Source: an uncultured bacterium (lineage in GTDB: Bacteria > Verrucomicrobiota > Lentisphaeria > Victivallales > Victivallaceae). From it: DNA of 47,062 bases. The position numbers were made by a program, and so were the translations under genes. The notes below the pieces were generated by a model. The model searched no databases and was not told the DNA's origin. It was given only the letters and a program-made list of their open reading frames with translations. Positions within the stretch are counted from its first letter, which is position 1, and every line of letters begins with the position of its first letter. The DNA lies in NCBI GenBank assembly GCA_900551245.1, contig URVC01000034.1, forward strand, positions 1 through 47,062, in the 5' to 3' direction. Below are positions 15,992-23,896 of this stretch, piece by piece.

Positions 15992-17179
15992 TCAAAAATA
16001 ACGCATCAGCACACGTTTCCGATATTTATTCTCCAGAACCGTCTTCAGCCGGCGCACGATGTTGCGGCGAATCTCCAGATCCATCGGCAGACTGGGATCC
16101 TGATGCGCCTCGTTGACCTTGGTTCCCACGATGAATTCAATCTCGTCGCTCTCCCGGAACAGGTCGATCATCTGCTTCGCCGCCAGCGGAACCGGCGTCG
16201 TCAGCGGAGGATCCGCTTCAAGACGCTGCACCACATCGGTCAGCGTCAGAATTCCCTCCGACACCAGATCCACCCCTTCCATGCGCGCCGGCGGCGGCAG
16301 ATTTCCCGCCTTCATCACCAGCTTCATGTCGACATCGATCGGCCGCTTCAGCTCGCGTGAAACAATGTTCGCCGTGGTCCCGCCGGAAAGGATGATTTTC
16401 CCGTCAAAATTCCGCACCAGTTCCGCATAAGCGGTATCCGACTCCGGCCGGAACGGCGGCCCGGTCAGCAACCGCAACCGACGCGGTTTGCGCAGGTAGA
16501 TCACCATGCAGCTGATATCGTCGATACAGCGATTGTCCTTGTTGTGATTCCGCGCCGCATAGACCACCCGCTGTGACAGTTCGCGCGCGGAGATCGCCGG
16601 GTCCTTCGCCACTTCCGCCTGAATGAACTCCAGCGCGCCCTCGCGGCGCCAACCGAATTTGCAGCCGGGCTGGCCAAGTCCGGCCTGCGCGACGCCATCC
16701 GAAAAAGCGATCAACCGGTCCCCGGTAATCGCGTAGATTTCCGCCAGCTGCACCCGGCGGTCCGGCCAGCGTTCCGACACCATGCTCTGCCGGCTCACTT
16801 TGAGATCCTTGCCGTTGCGAAGATGGATGAACGGCGGATTGTCCATTTCGATGATCCGGGACTTCCCGCCGATCTGCAGGTCGAAGATCGAAAAGGTCGC
16901 ATAACTGATCCGGCGAACTTCGCAGACCGGCAGCGTATCCATGATGATCTCGGCGGAGAGCAGCACATCCATATTCGAACGGACGAACTCCAGCGCCATC
17001 GTCGTGGTCATGCAGGCCAGCAGATTCGCCTTGATGCCGCTGCCGAGACCGTCGGAAAGCACCGCCAGGTGACGGTTCTCCTGCTCGAGCCGCTCGAACA
17101 GGAAGTCGTCTCCGCAGACAATCTCCCCGTCGTGGCAGAGCTGAAAACACTCCATTTCGACGAAAACATCGTTCGGCAT
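15992..17179 (-). CDS. SpoIIE/PP2C-type serine phosphatase of the hydrogenase operon
   Basis: This 395-aa protein has an N-terminal SpoIIE-like phosphatase domain (about 10-230) with the metal-binding motifs L-S-D-G-L-G-S-G, A-F-S-D-G-V-A-Q and D-D-I-S-C-M-V. A C-terminal extension (about 240-395, with I-L-S-G-G-T-T-A-N-I) is of unknown function. SpoIIE-type enzymes dephosphorylate regulatory proteins, often anti-sigma antagonists. Here it is placed one base after the stop of the PAS hydrogenase, so its activity may be set by that sensor; this is inference. The ATG at 17179 has GGGGAAGAAG just upstream, within the end of the previous gene. No kinase or anti-sigma partner is visible nearby. 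Confidence 0.85.
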   Translation of the reverse strand: MPNDVFVEMECFQLCHDGEIVCGDDFLFERLEQENRHLAVLSDGLGSGIKANLLACMTTTMALEFVRSNMDVLLSAEIIMDTLPVCEVRRISYATFSIFDLQIGGKSRIIEMDNPPFIHLRNGKDLKVSRQSMVSERWPDRRVQLAEIYAITGDRLIAFSDGVAQAGLGQPGCKFGWRREGALEFIQAEVAKDPAISARELSQRVVYAARNHNKDNRCIDDISCMVIYLRKPRRLRLLTGPPFRPESDTAYAELVRNFDGKIILSGGTTANIVSRELKRPIDVDMKLVMKAGNLPPPARMEGVDLVSEGILTLTDVVQRLEADPPLTTPVPLAAKQMIDLFRESDEIEFIVGTKVNEAHQDPSLPMDLEIRRNIVRRLKTVLENKYRKRVLMRYF

Positions 17180-17180
17180 G

Positions 17181-18899
17181 TCACTTCTTCCCCTTGATCT
17201 CAGTGTAACTGCCGGCAACTTCGCGCAGCAGAATCTCCGTTTCGGCCATGTGTTCGCCCAGATTCCGGGCGATCTTCTGCACCGTGATGATGTTCTTGCG
17301 GATCACCGCGCGCGCCTTCTCCGAAACCTGTTCCCGGTGAAGTTCGAGACTGGTGACGTCCTGAATGATCGCTCCGACACTCTGATTCGGAGAAATCGTG
17401 AAGACGCTGATGTTCAGAATCTTGTCACCGCACACCTGATTGTGCCGCTCCACCTCGCCGCCCGAAAGCAGCGCCGCCGCCATGAGATCGCTGAAATCGG
17501 CAAAGGCGCTCAGTTCCGCGCCGGTCAGCCCGCCGCAGGAGTCGTAGGCCAGCACCGTGTCCTCGTCGAAGAGTTCGGCAAACCGGCGGTTGCATTCGAC
17601 AATCCGCAGATGGCGGTCGACGATCACCACCCCGGCCGGAATGTAGCGAATCAATGCGTTGCTCTTCTTCTGGGCCAGCTGCCGCAGATGGGAGACGCAC
17701 ATCTCCACCTCCGCCTTGTTCGCCACCAGCGCCCGGGCGAAGTCCCGGCAGCTGAAGTAGCCGCATCCGCCGCAGTTGAGTTCGTCGGCGGGAGTGAATT
17801 TGCCGACCGAGGCGAGCGCATTGCGCAACTGCTCCTCCGTCACCTCCGGCGCCGGCTCCGGCTCCGCATGAACCACCTCTTCGATCGGCAGATCGGTCGG
17901 ACGCGCCAGACTGTTGTTGCCGTCATACTCGCGGGCGACCTCGATGACCGCGCCAAGCGTGCCGCCCTGCCGGGCCGGCATCACCGGCCCGTTGACGCAC
18001 CCGCCCGGACAGGCGAGGCATTCGATGAAGATCTTGCACGCCTTCGAATTCGCCGCCTCAGGATCCTCACACAGCAGGCGGTTGAGGTTTGCCAGCCCGG
18101 AGACCGCGAGATAGCGGATGTCGGCGGACGGCGCACGCAACGTGTCGTTCATGCCGCCTTCGATCGCATAGACCCGCCCCTCTTCGGCGGCTTCCGGAAC
18201 CATATTCTGAAAATCGGTCGGATTGATCGAGGCAGGATCGATCCCCTCCTCCGTCAGCCACTCCTGCAGATCGGCAAAGGTGAGCGCGAGATCCAGCAGC
18301 TCCTGATGGCGGTCGGACTCATTCTTCTTGGCGACGCAGGGGCCGAAAAACACCACCCCGATCTCATCGCCGAAGGTCTGGCGGAGAATCTTGGTGTGCG
18401 TCAGCACCGGGGAAAGAACCGGCACGACATTCTTCGCATAATCCGGCGCGTATTTGCGGACAAAATCCACCACCGCCGGACAGGCGCTGGAGAGGTAGAC
18501 CCCCGGCTCCGCCTTGGCAAGAAACGCTCCAGTCTCCGCGCTGACCACCTGAGCGCCGAGCGCAGTTTCGCTGACTCCGGCAAATCCCAGCCGCTTGATC
18601 GCGGCAACCAGCGCCCCCTTCGGAATATTGCGGAAATAGCTGACAAACGAAGGGGCAAGCGACGCGTAAACCTTCTTCCCCGTCCCGAGCAGATAGCGCG
18701 CCCGGGCCAGGTCAGGACGGATTTTCTTGGCGTGCGCCGGGCAGACTTTGACGCACATGCCGCAGGCGACACAGAGTTCTTGAATCACCCCGGCCCGGCC
18801 GTCGACGATGCGAATCGCCTTGCACGGGCAGTGCCGGATGCACTTGTAGCAGTCATGGCAGATGTTTTCGGTCGTAAACACCGGAAAATGCAGATTCAT
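17181..18899 (-). CDS. Sensory [FeFe] hydrogenase, group C (HydS-like), with PAS domain
   Basis: This 572-aa protein combines two N-terminal [4Fe-4S] motifs (C14-C24, C43-C53), an H-cluster domain (about 70-310), a four-Cys Fe-S domain (N-C-G-G-C-G-Y-F-S-C, C376 onward), a PAS domain (about 413-520) and a helical tail. The H-cluster motifs are S-S-A-C-P-A-V (C140), G-P-C-V-A-K-K (C188) and A-C-P-G-G-C-V-N-G-P (C297, C301). The first Cys of the usual T-S-C-C-P is replaced by Ala139, removing the proton-relay residue, as expected for a sensor rather than a turnover enzyme. The start has AAGGAG 9 nt upstream. The gene abuts a SpoIIE-type phosphatase, its likely output. Confidence 0.87.
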   Translation of the reverse strand: MNLHFPVFTTENICHDCYKCIRHCPCKAIRIVDGRAGVIQELCVACGMCVKVCPAHAKKIRPDLARARYLLGTGKKVYASLAPSFVSYFRNIPKGALVAAIKRLGFAGVSETALGAQVVSAETGAFLAKAEPGVYLSSACPAVVDFVRKYAPDYAKNVVPVLSPVLTHTKILRQTFGDEIGVVFFGPCVAKKNESDRHQELLDLALTFADLQEWLTEEGIDPASINPTDFQNMVPEAAEEGRVYAIEGGMNDTLRAPSADIRYLAVSGLANLNRLLCEDPEAANSKACKIFIECLACPGGCVNGPVMPARQGGTLGAVIEVAREYDGNNSLARPTDLPIEEVVHAEPEPAPEVTEEQLRNALASVGKFTPADELNCGGCGYFSCRDFARALVANKAEVEMCVSHLRQLAQKKSNALIRYIPAGVVIVDRHLRIVECNRRFAELFDEDTVLAYDSCGGLTGAELSAFADFSDLMAAALLSGGEVERHNQVCGDKILNISVFTISPNQSVGAIIQDVTSLELHREQVSEKARAVIRKNIITVQKIARNLGEHMAETEILLREVAGSYTEIKGKK

Positions 18900-18933
18900 G
18901 GTGAATGCTCCTTCTCGTTCGGCTTCCGCGAAA

Positions 18934-19191
18934 TCAGCTGCGCGGCGGCAGAGTCTGGCGGAGAATATCCAGCATCACCCCCGGCTCCACCTTGCTGTAA
19001 ATCTTCCCGTCCACGATCACATTCGGCCCGTCGGCACACCGCCCCTGGCAGAGCGTGCCGGAGAGTTCGACATCGACATCATCCTGGTAGGAGTTTTCCT
19101 TGAGATATGCTTCGACCACGCGGATATTTTCCTCATTGCCGCGCGCAAAGCAGGAGCTGCCGAGGCAGACTACAATCTTCGGTTTCGCCAT
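18934..19191 (-). CDS. [2Fe-2S] thioredoxin-like ferredoxin
   Basis: This 85-aa protein has C-L-G-S-S-C (C-x4-C) and L-C-Q-G-R-C (C-x3-C), followed by G-P-N-V-I-V-D-G-K, the NuoE/thioredoxin-like [2Fe-2S] pattern. It is the first gene of the hydrogenase/phosphatase operon, 34 nt before the sensory hydrogenase, and is the obvious electron partner for that protein. It is a paralogue of the 93-aa protein in the same operon, giving one such partner in front of each hydrogenase half. AAAGGAA lies about 9 nt before the start. Confidence 0.83.
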   Translation of the reverse strand: MAKPKIVVCLGSSCFARGNEENIRVVEAYLKENSYQDDVDVELSGTLCQGRCADGPNVIVDGKIYSKVEPGVMLDILRQTLPPRS

Positions 19192-19220
19192 CAGACGTTC
19201 CTTTCCATGGTTATGCGGGG

Positions 19221-19249
19221 AATCTACATTGAAACCGCAGATTTTTCAA
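19221..19249 (-). promoter_or_regulatory. Candidate promoter of the hydrogenase/phosphatase operon
   Basis: On the minus strand TTGAAA (19244-19249) and TAGATT (19221-19226) are 17 nt apart, placed between the adhE terminator and the first ferredoxin gene. It supports separate transcription from adhE. Confidence 0.4.
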
Positions 19250-19283
19250 GTCAAATCGCACGAAAAAAAGGGAACTTCCAACA

Positions 19284-19318
19284 GAAAAAAAGAAGGACCC
19301 TCCCGAAAGGAAGAGTCC
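19284..19318 (-). terminator. Rho-independent terminator of adhE
   Basis: On the minus strand a 10-bp stem with G-T pairs (GGACTCTTCC/GGGAGGGTCC) is followed by a T-rich tract of 11 nt. It lies about 20 nt past the adhE stop. Confidence 0.82.
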
Positions 19319-19338
19319 CTCTGCGCTGCGGCCGCCGA

Positions 19339-21972
19339 TTACCGGCCGTAGTAGACGTTGAGAAGCATCTGCTTGATTTCCTCGATCAGCGGGTAGCGCG
19401 GGTTCGCGCCGGTGCACTGATCGTCGAACGCCTTGACCGCCAGTTCGTCGAGATTGGCCAGGAAGGTCTTCTCGTCGATGCCGTAGGCCTTGAGGCTCTT
19501 CGGAATCTCCAGCTCAGCCTTGAGCTTCTCGATCGCCTCAATCAGATTCTCAACACGTTCATCGTCGTCGCGCCCGTCCAATCCGCAGTAGGTCGCCAGA
19601 TTGGCGTAGGCCGCCTTGGCATGCGGATACTTGTACTGCGGGAAGGTTCCCTGCTTCGTCGGGCAGTCGGTGGCATTGTACCGGATCACCTCGCAGATCA
19701 GCATCGCGTTGGCGAGGCCGTGCGGAACATGGTACATACCGCCGAGCTTGTGCGCCATCGAGTGGCAGACGCCGAGGAAGGCGTTTGCGAACGCCATGCC
19801 GGCCATGGCCGACGCGTTGTGCATGTGCTCACGCGCCTCTTCATCCATCGGGCCGTCGTGGTAGCAGCGCGGCAGATTTTCGAAGATCAGCTTGGCGGCT
19901 TCCATCGCCAGCGCATTGGTGTAATCGCTCGCCATCACCGAAACCCGCGCTTCCAGTGCGTGCGTCAGAGCATCGATGCCGCTGTATGCCGTCAACTGCT
20001 TCGGCAGCTTCATGACCAGCTGCGTATCGATGATCGCCATGTTCGGCGTCAGCGCGTAGTCGGCGAGCGGATACTTGTTGCCGGTGTCGGCGTCGGTGAT
20101 CACCGCGAACGGGGTCACTTCCGAACCGGTTCCCGAAGTGGTCGGCACAGCGACCATCATCGCCTTCTTGCCGAGCTCCGGCAGCCGGACGATCCGCTTG
20201 CGGATATCCATGAAACGCATGGCGACATCTTCAAAACGGCTCTCGGGATGCTCGTACATCAGCCACATGATCTTGGCCGCGTCAATCGGCGAACCGCCGC
20301 CGACCGCGATGATCACGTCGGGCTGGAAGGAGTTGATCTGCTCCAGACCGCGCCGGGCGAGCTGGATGGTCGGATCCGGCTCGACGTCGGCAAAGACCTT
20401 GTAAGCGATGTTCATCGAATCGAGCTTGTGCTGCAGATCGGCAAGCATCCCGCTCGAGTAGAGGAATTTGTCGGTGACGATAAACGCCCGCCGACGGCCT
20501 TCAAGATCGCCGAGCGCGGTGGGCAGGCAGCCATATTTGAAATAAACTTTCTGAGGAATTCTGACCCACAGCATGTTCTCTCTCCGTTTCACAATGGACT
20601 TGATGTTCAACAGATGCTTCGGCGTGACGTTCTCGCTGACCGAGTTGCCGCCCCAGCTGCCGCAACCAAGCGTCAGAGAGGGATTCAGCGCGAAGTTGTA
20701 AATATCGCCGATCGCGCCCTGGCTGGACGGCATGTTGACCAGCGTACGGGAGGACATCATCATATGGCCGAAGTATTCGGCACGCTCAAAGTTCTGCGAG
20801 TTGGTGTAGAGCACGCTGGTGTGGCCGAGACCGCCGTATTCGAGCAGTTTCTTCGCGTTTTCGACCGCGTCCTCGTAGGTTTTCGCCTTGTAGAGCGCAA
20901 GGACCGGAGAGAGCTTTTCCCGGCTGAACGGATAATCCGGACCGACGCCGTCGGTTTCGCCGATCAGGACCTTCGTGCCGGCCGGCACCTTGATCCCCGC
21001 CATTTCGGCAATACGGCAGGCGCTCTGACCGACGATCTTCGGATTGAGCTTGCCGTCGATCTGGATCACGTCGCCGACCTTCTTGGCCTCCTCCTTCGAG
21101 AGGATGTAACCGCCGCGATAGGTGAACTCCTTCTTGACATCGTCGTAGATCGAAGCCAGCGCAGTCACCGACTGCTCGGAAGCACAGATCATGCCGTTGT
21201 CGAAGGTCTTGCTCTGCAGGATCGAGCTCACCGCCATGCGGATGTCGCAGGTGTCGCCGATCACCACCGGCACGTTGCCGGGACCGACGCCGACCGCGGG
21301 GGTGCCGCTCGAATAGGCCGCCTTGACCATGCCGGGGCCGCCGGTGGCCAGAATCAGGCTGATGTCCGGATGGCTCATCAGATGGCCGGAAAGCGCCACG
21401 GAGGGCTCGTCGATCCAGCCGATGATGTTCTCAGGAGCGCCCGCTTTGACAGCGGCATCGAGCACGATCTTCGCCGCGGCGACGGTGCACTTCTTGGCGC
21501 GCGGGTGCGGACTGAAGATGATACCGTTGCGGGTCTTGAGCGCCAGCAGAGATTTGAAGATCGCGGTCGAAGTCGGATTGGTGGTCGGGACGATTCCGGC
21601 GATGACGCCGACCGGTTCCGCAACCTTGGCGATTCCCATCGCCTCGTTCTCCTCGATCACGCCACAGGTCTTCATGTCGCGGTACTTGTTGTAGATGTAC
21701 TCGGCGGCGAAGTGGTTCTTGATCACCTTGTCTTCGACCACGCCCATACCGGACTCGGCGACCGCCATCTGCGCCAGCGGAATCCGCGCGTTGTTCGCGG
21801 CGAGCGCGGCGGCGGCGAAAATCGCATCCACCTGCTCCTGGGTGTATTCCGCGTACTTCACCTGTGCCGCCTTCACTTTGGCGATCAAGGCATTGAGTTG
21901 TTCACGCTCCTGTTCGTCCCCGGGGACAGCGGCTTTTTCCACCGGCCGGGTTTTGGTTTCCTTCACACTCAT
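19339..21972 (-). CDS. adhE: Bifunctional acetaldehyde-CoA/alcohol dehydrogenase
   Basis: This 877-aa enzyme reduces acetyl-CoA to acetaldehyde and then ethanol, regenerating NAD+ during fermentation. The N-terminal aldehyde dehydrogenase half (about 20-450) has G-N-V-P-V-V-I-G-D and the catalytic Cys in M-I-C-A-S-E-Q (C263). The C-terminal iron-dependent alcohol dehydrogenase half (about 460-870) has G-G-G-S-P-I-D-A-A-K, G-T-G-S-E-V-T-P and the metal-binding C-H-S-M-A-H-K-L-G-G-M-Y-H-V-P-H-G. The length is standard for AdhE. AGGAGG stands upstream of the ATG. It has its own terminator and promoter, and a leader with two inverted repeats. Its place beside two hydrogenases suggests coordinated electron disposal. 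Confidence 0.96.
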   Translation of the reverse strand: MSVKETKTRPVEKAAVPGDEQEREQLNALIAKVKAAQVKYAEYTQEQVDAIFAAAALAANNARIPLAQMAVAESGMGVVEDKVIKNHFAAEYIYNKYRDMKTCGVIEENEAMGIAKVAEPVGVIAGIVPTTNPTSTAIFKSLLALKTRNGIIFSPHPRAKKCTVAAAKIVLDAAVKAGAPENIIGWIDEPSVALSGHLMSHPDISLILATGGPGMVKAAYSSGTPAVGVGPGNVPVVIGDTCDIRMAVSSILQSKTFDNGMICASEQSVTALASIYDDVKKEFTYRGGYILSKEEAKKVGDVIQIDGKLNPKIVGQSACRIAEMAGIKVPAGTKVLIGETDGVGPDYPFSREKLSPVLALYKAKTYEDAVENAKKLLEYGGLGHTSVLYTNSQNFERAEYFGHMMMSSRTLVNMPSSQGAIGDIYNFALNPSLTLGCGSWGGNSVSENVTPKHLLNIKSIVKRRENMLWVRIPQKVYFKYGCLPTALGDLEGRRRAFIVTDKFLYSSGMLADLQHKLDSMNIAYKVFADVEPDPTIQLARRGLEQINSFQPDVIIAVGGGSPIDAAKIMWLMYEHPESRFEDVAMRFMDIRKRIVRLPELGKKAMMVAVPTTSGTGSEVTPFAVITDADTGNKYPLADYALTPNMAIIDTQLVMKLPKQLTAYSGIDALTHALEARVSVMASDYTNALAMEAAKLIFENLPRCYHDGPMDEEAREHMHNASAMAGMAFANAFLGVCHSMAHKLGGMYHVPHGLANAMLICEVIRYNATDCPTKQGTFPQYKYPHAKAAYANLATYCGLDGRDDDERVENLIEAIEKLKAELEIPKSLKAYGIDEKTFLANLDELAVKAFDDQCTGANPRYPLIEEIKQMLLNVYYGR

Positions 21973-22014
21973 AATTCCGTCCTCCTGAAATCGGGTTGAT
22001 GATCCATGGGGAGA

Positions 22015-22031
22015 TACCGAAAAGTTCGGTA
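22015..22031. repeat. Inverted repeat TACCGAA-N3-TTCGGTA in the adhE leader
   Basis: Perfect 7-bp arms with a 3-nt loop lie 43 nt before the adhE start, in the predicted 5' leader. It can form an RNA hairpin without a T-run, or serve as an operator. Confidence 0.4.
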
Positions 22032-22036
22032 CCGGA

Positions 22037-22060
22037 ATATCGATATTTTAACATCGATAT
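22037..22060. promoter_or_regulatory. Inverted repeat ATATCGAT-N8-ATCGATAT upstream of adhE
   Basis: Perfect 8-bp arms lie just downstream of the predicted start of adhE transcription. The sequence does not resemble the Rex site known to control adhE in Gram-positive bacteria. It is a candidate repressor site. Confidence 0.45.
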
Positions 22061-22076
22061 TTTTTTATCTAGGTTT

Positions 22077-22104
22077 AATATACCATTGTCCTCCGCGATT
22101 ACAA
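22077..22104 (-). promoter_or_regulatory. Predicted adhE promoter
   Basis: On the minus strand TTGTAA (22099-22104) and TATATT (22077-22082) are 16 nt apart, giving a leader of roughly 100 nt with the two inverted repeats inside it. Confidence 0.5.
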
Positions 22105-22227
22105 GCGGTTTTTTTCAAAAAAAATACAAAATAATCTTGAAAAAACAGAAAAAAGGCGAAATAGTAAAGGATACCAGAAACGCCACCCATGAGCTGCAAG
22201 CTCAGAAAATACTTCGGAGCCAGAACG

Positions 22228-22614
22228 ATGCCGAATTTGAAGACAATTGTCGAAGCCGCCCGGGAAACGATGAAGAACGATGCGGTCATCCTGACCGCGG
22301 TGGAATACCGGAACCGGCGCGCCACGCGTTTCCAGGTCTATTTCTGGGATGAACACCAGGCGGTCATGGACATCATCAGCCGGAACGATCTGCTGGAGAA
22401 CTGGCCGGACGCCGGCGTCTATCTTCTCGACACCGCCGCGGCCGATCCGGACGATGTGCTCCGGCCGGTCCGCCGCTTCGAAGGAGAGGAGGAGATCTTT
22501 CTGCGGACCTCCGACGAAGATGCCGAGGCGGATGAACTCGGCACCCTGCCGACTGTGCTCTTCATGGAGGCGGTCGAAGCGATCTGCGCCCTGAAGGACG
22601 AAATCAAGCTGTAG
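22228..22614 (+). CDS. Hypothetical acidic protein
   Basis: I do not recognise a family. The 128-aa product is acidic and soluble, with no signal peptide or membrane segment. It alternates helical and strand-like stretches (F-Q-V-Y-F-W-D-E-H, V-Y-L-L-D-T) and ends in an acidic region, F-E-G-E-E-E-I-F-L-R-T-S-D-E-D-A-E-A. Strong third-position GC like its neighbours supports coding. I prefer the ATG at 22228, which has CGGAG about 8 nt upstream; an ATG at 22189 would add 13 residues without a good ribosome binding site. It is divergent from adhE and convergent with the PAS histidine kinase (39 nt gap). Confidence 0.6.
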   Translation: MPNLKTIVEAARETMKNDAVILTAVEYRNRRATRFQVYFWDEHQAVMDIISRNDLLENWPDAGVYLLDTAAADPDDVLRPVRRFEGEEEIFLRTSDEDAEADELGTLPTVLFMEAVEAICALKDEIKL

Positions 22615-22653
22615 CCACCGGGAAAAGGGCGGCGGATTCCCGCTCCCCCGGCC

Positions 22654-23823
22654 TCACGCGCCGGCACCGGCTCCGGTCAGCATCCGCAACCGGCGACCGC
22701 CGCGTGGAAAACGAATCCGGAATGCGGCCCCCTTCCCCGGCACGGAAACGACGCCGAACTGCGCGCCATGCTCCCGGCAGACCCGTTCGATGATCATCAT
22801 GCCGATGCCGTTTCCCCCTGCCTTGTGGGTTTTGAAGGCGGTGAACATGGTATTGAGCTCCTCCGGTGTGATTCCCTTGCCGGTATCGGCGAACTCGACC
22901 AAGAGATTATCGGAGTCGGCATACCCGAAAATCTCCAATTTTCCGCCGTTGCTCATCGCCTGAACCGCGTTGCGGATGATGTTGTAAAACGCCTGCTTGA
23001 GCTGAGAAGCGTCCCCGGAAACCGGCGGCAGTTTCTCCGCGCCCCAGGTGCAGTTCACCGTCACCTGCCGCGCTTCGATCTCCGGGCGCATGAAGTTGAG
23101 CACATCGACGATCAAACTCTTGACGTCGACCGGAGCAAACTTCGGCTCTCCCGGCCGGATCGCCGTCAGAAAACCGTGGATGATGCTGTCGAGCCGCTCG
23201 ACCTCCCCTTTGCAGCTGCGCACCATCTCGGCCATCTCTTCCGGAGGAATCTCCACCTTGCCGCTGAACGAACGCTCCAGAAGCTGAAGGTTCAGATAGA
23301 GGCTGTTGAGCGGATTGCCGATCTCATGCGCCACCCCTGCAGCCAGAAGCGAAACGGCGGAGGCGGTCTCCCGCTCCAGCTCGGACATGGTGCGGTTGCG
23401 GCTCTCCGTCACATCGCGGATGATCGCCGCCGCCAGTCCGGCATCCTCCGGAAACGGCACCAGGTAGAACTGAATGAACCGCCGGACCGGGTAGAGAATC
23501 TCCACCTCCTGCCGGGCCACCCGGGTCCACTCCTCCTCATCTTCGCGGAGAATGCGCCGCCAGTCCACCCCCTGCAGCAGCTGGGAAACCCGCAGATGCG
23601 AAAGGTCTTCCGGCAAGGCGAGCAGCTCCTTCGCCGCGCGGTTGAAATAACGGATTTTCAACCGCCGGTCCACGACCAGAATTCCCTCTTCCACCGCATT
23701 GAACACCGTTTCGAAAAATCCGCGTTCCCGGGCGAGGCGCAGGATGTAGGCCTGACGGCTGTTGGCATCGAGATCGTCGAGCCGTTCACTGAAACGATCC
23801 AGAAAATTTTTATTGACGCCCAT
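22654..23823 (-). CDS. Cytoplasmic PAS sensor histidine kinase
   Basis: This 389-aa kinase has an N-terminal helix, a PAS domain (about 35-150), a dimerisation/phosphoacceptor region with A-H-E-I-G-N-P-L-N (H166) and a GHKL ATPase domain with N-I-I-R-N-A-V-Q-A, D-T-G-K-G-I and G-N-G-I-G-M. No membrane segment is present, so the signal is probably intracellular (redox, ligand or protein). The phosphoacceptor motif resembles NtrB-type kinases. The start at 23823 has GGAGAG 6 nt upstream. No response regulator is adjacent, so it is an orphan in this window. It ends in a low-complexity G-A-G-A-G-A tail. Confidence 0.9.
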   Translation of the reverse strand: MGVNKNFLDRFSERLDDLDANSRQAYILRLARERGFFETVFNAVEEGILVVDRRLKIRYFNRAAKELLALPEDLSHLRVSQLLQGVDWRRILREDEEEWTRVARQEVEILYPVRRFIQFYLVPFPEDAGLAAAIIRDVTESRNRTMSELERETASAVSLLAAGVAHEIGNPLNSLYLNLQLLERSFSGKVEIPPEEMAEMVRSCKGEVERLDSIIHGFLTAIRPGEPKFAPVDVKSLIVDVLNFMRPEIEARQVTVNCTWGAEKLPPVSGDASQLKQAFYNIIRNAVQAMSNGGKLEIFGYADSDNLLVEFADTGKGITPEELNTMFTAFKTHKAGGNGIGMMIIERVCREHGAQFGVVSVPGKGAAFRIRFPRGGRRLRMLTGAGAGA

Positions 23824-23896
23824 TGCATTCTCTCCATATCGTGTCATTAATATACAATAGCACAATGCAACCTGAAACTCAACCCCGGAGGTTCCC

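Noticed and set aside
17178..19103. 641-codon plus-strand open frame
   Set aside because: Antisense to the sensory hydrogenase, whose Fe-S and H-cluster motifs are unmistakable on the minus strand.
18862..21999. 1045-codon plus-strand open frame
   Set aside because: It is antisense to adhE and the first ferredoxin; the protein is Arg/His-rich without domains, a by-product of high GC third positions.
22037..22060. Rex-binding site at adhE
   Set aside because: The inverted repeat does not match the TTGTGA-type half-sites of Rex, so no regulator is named.
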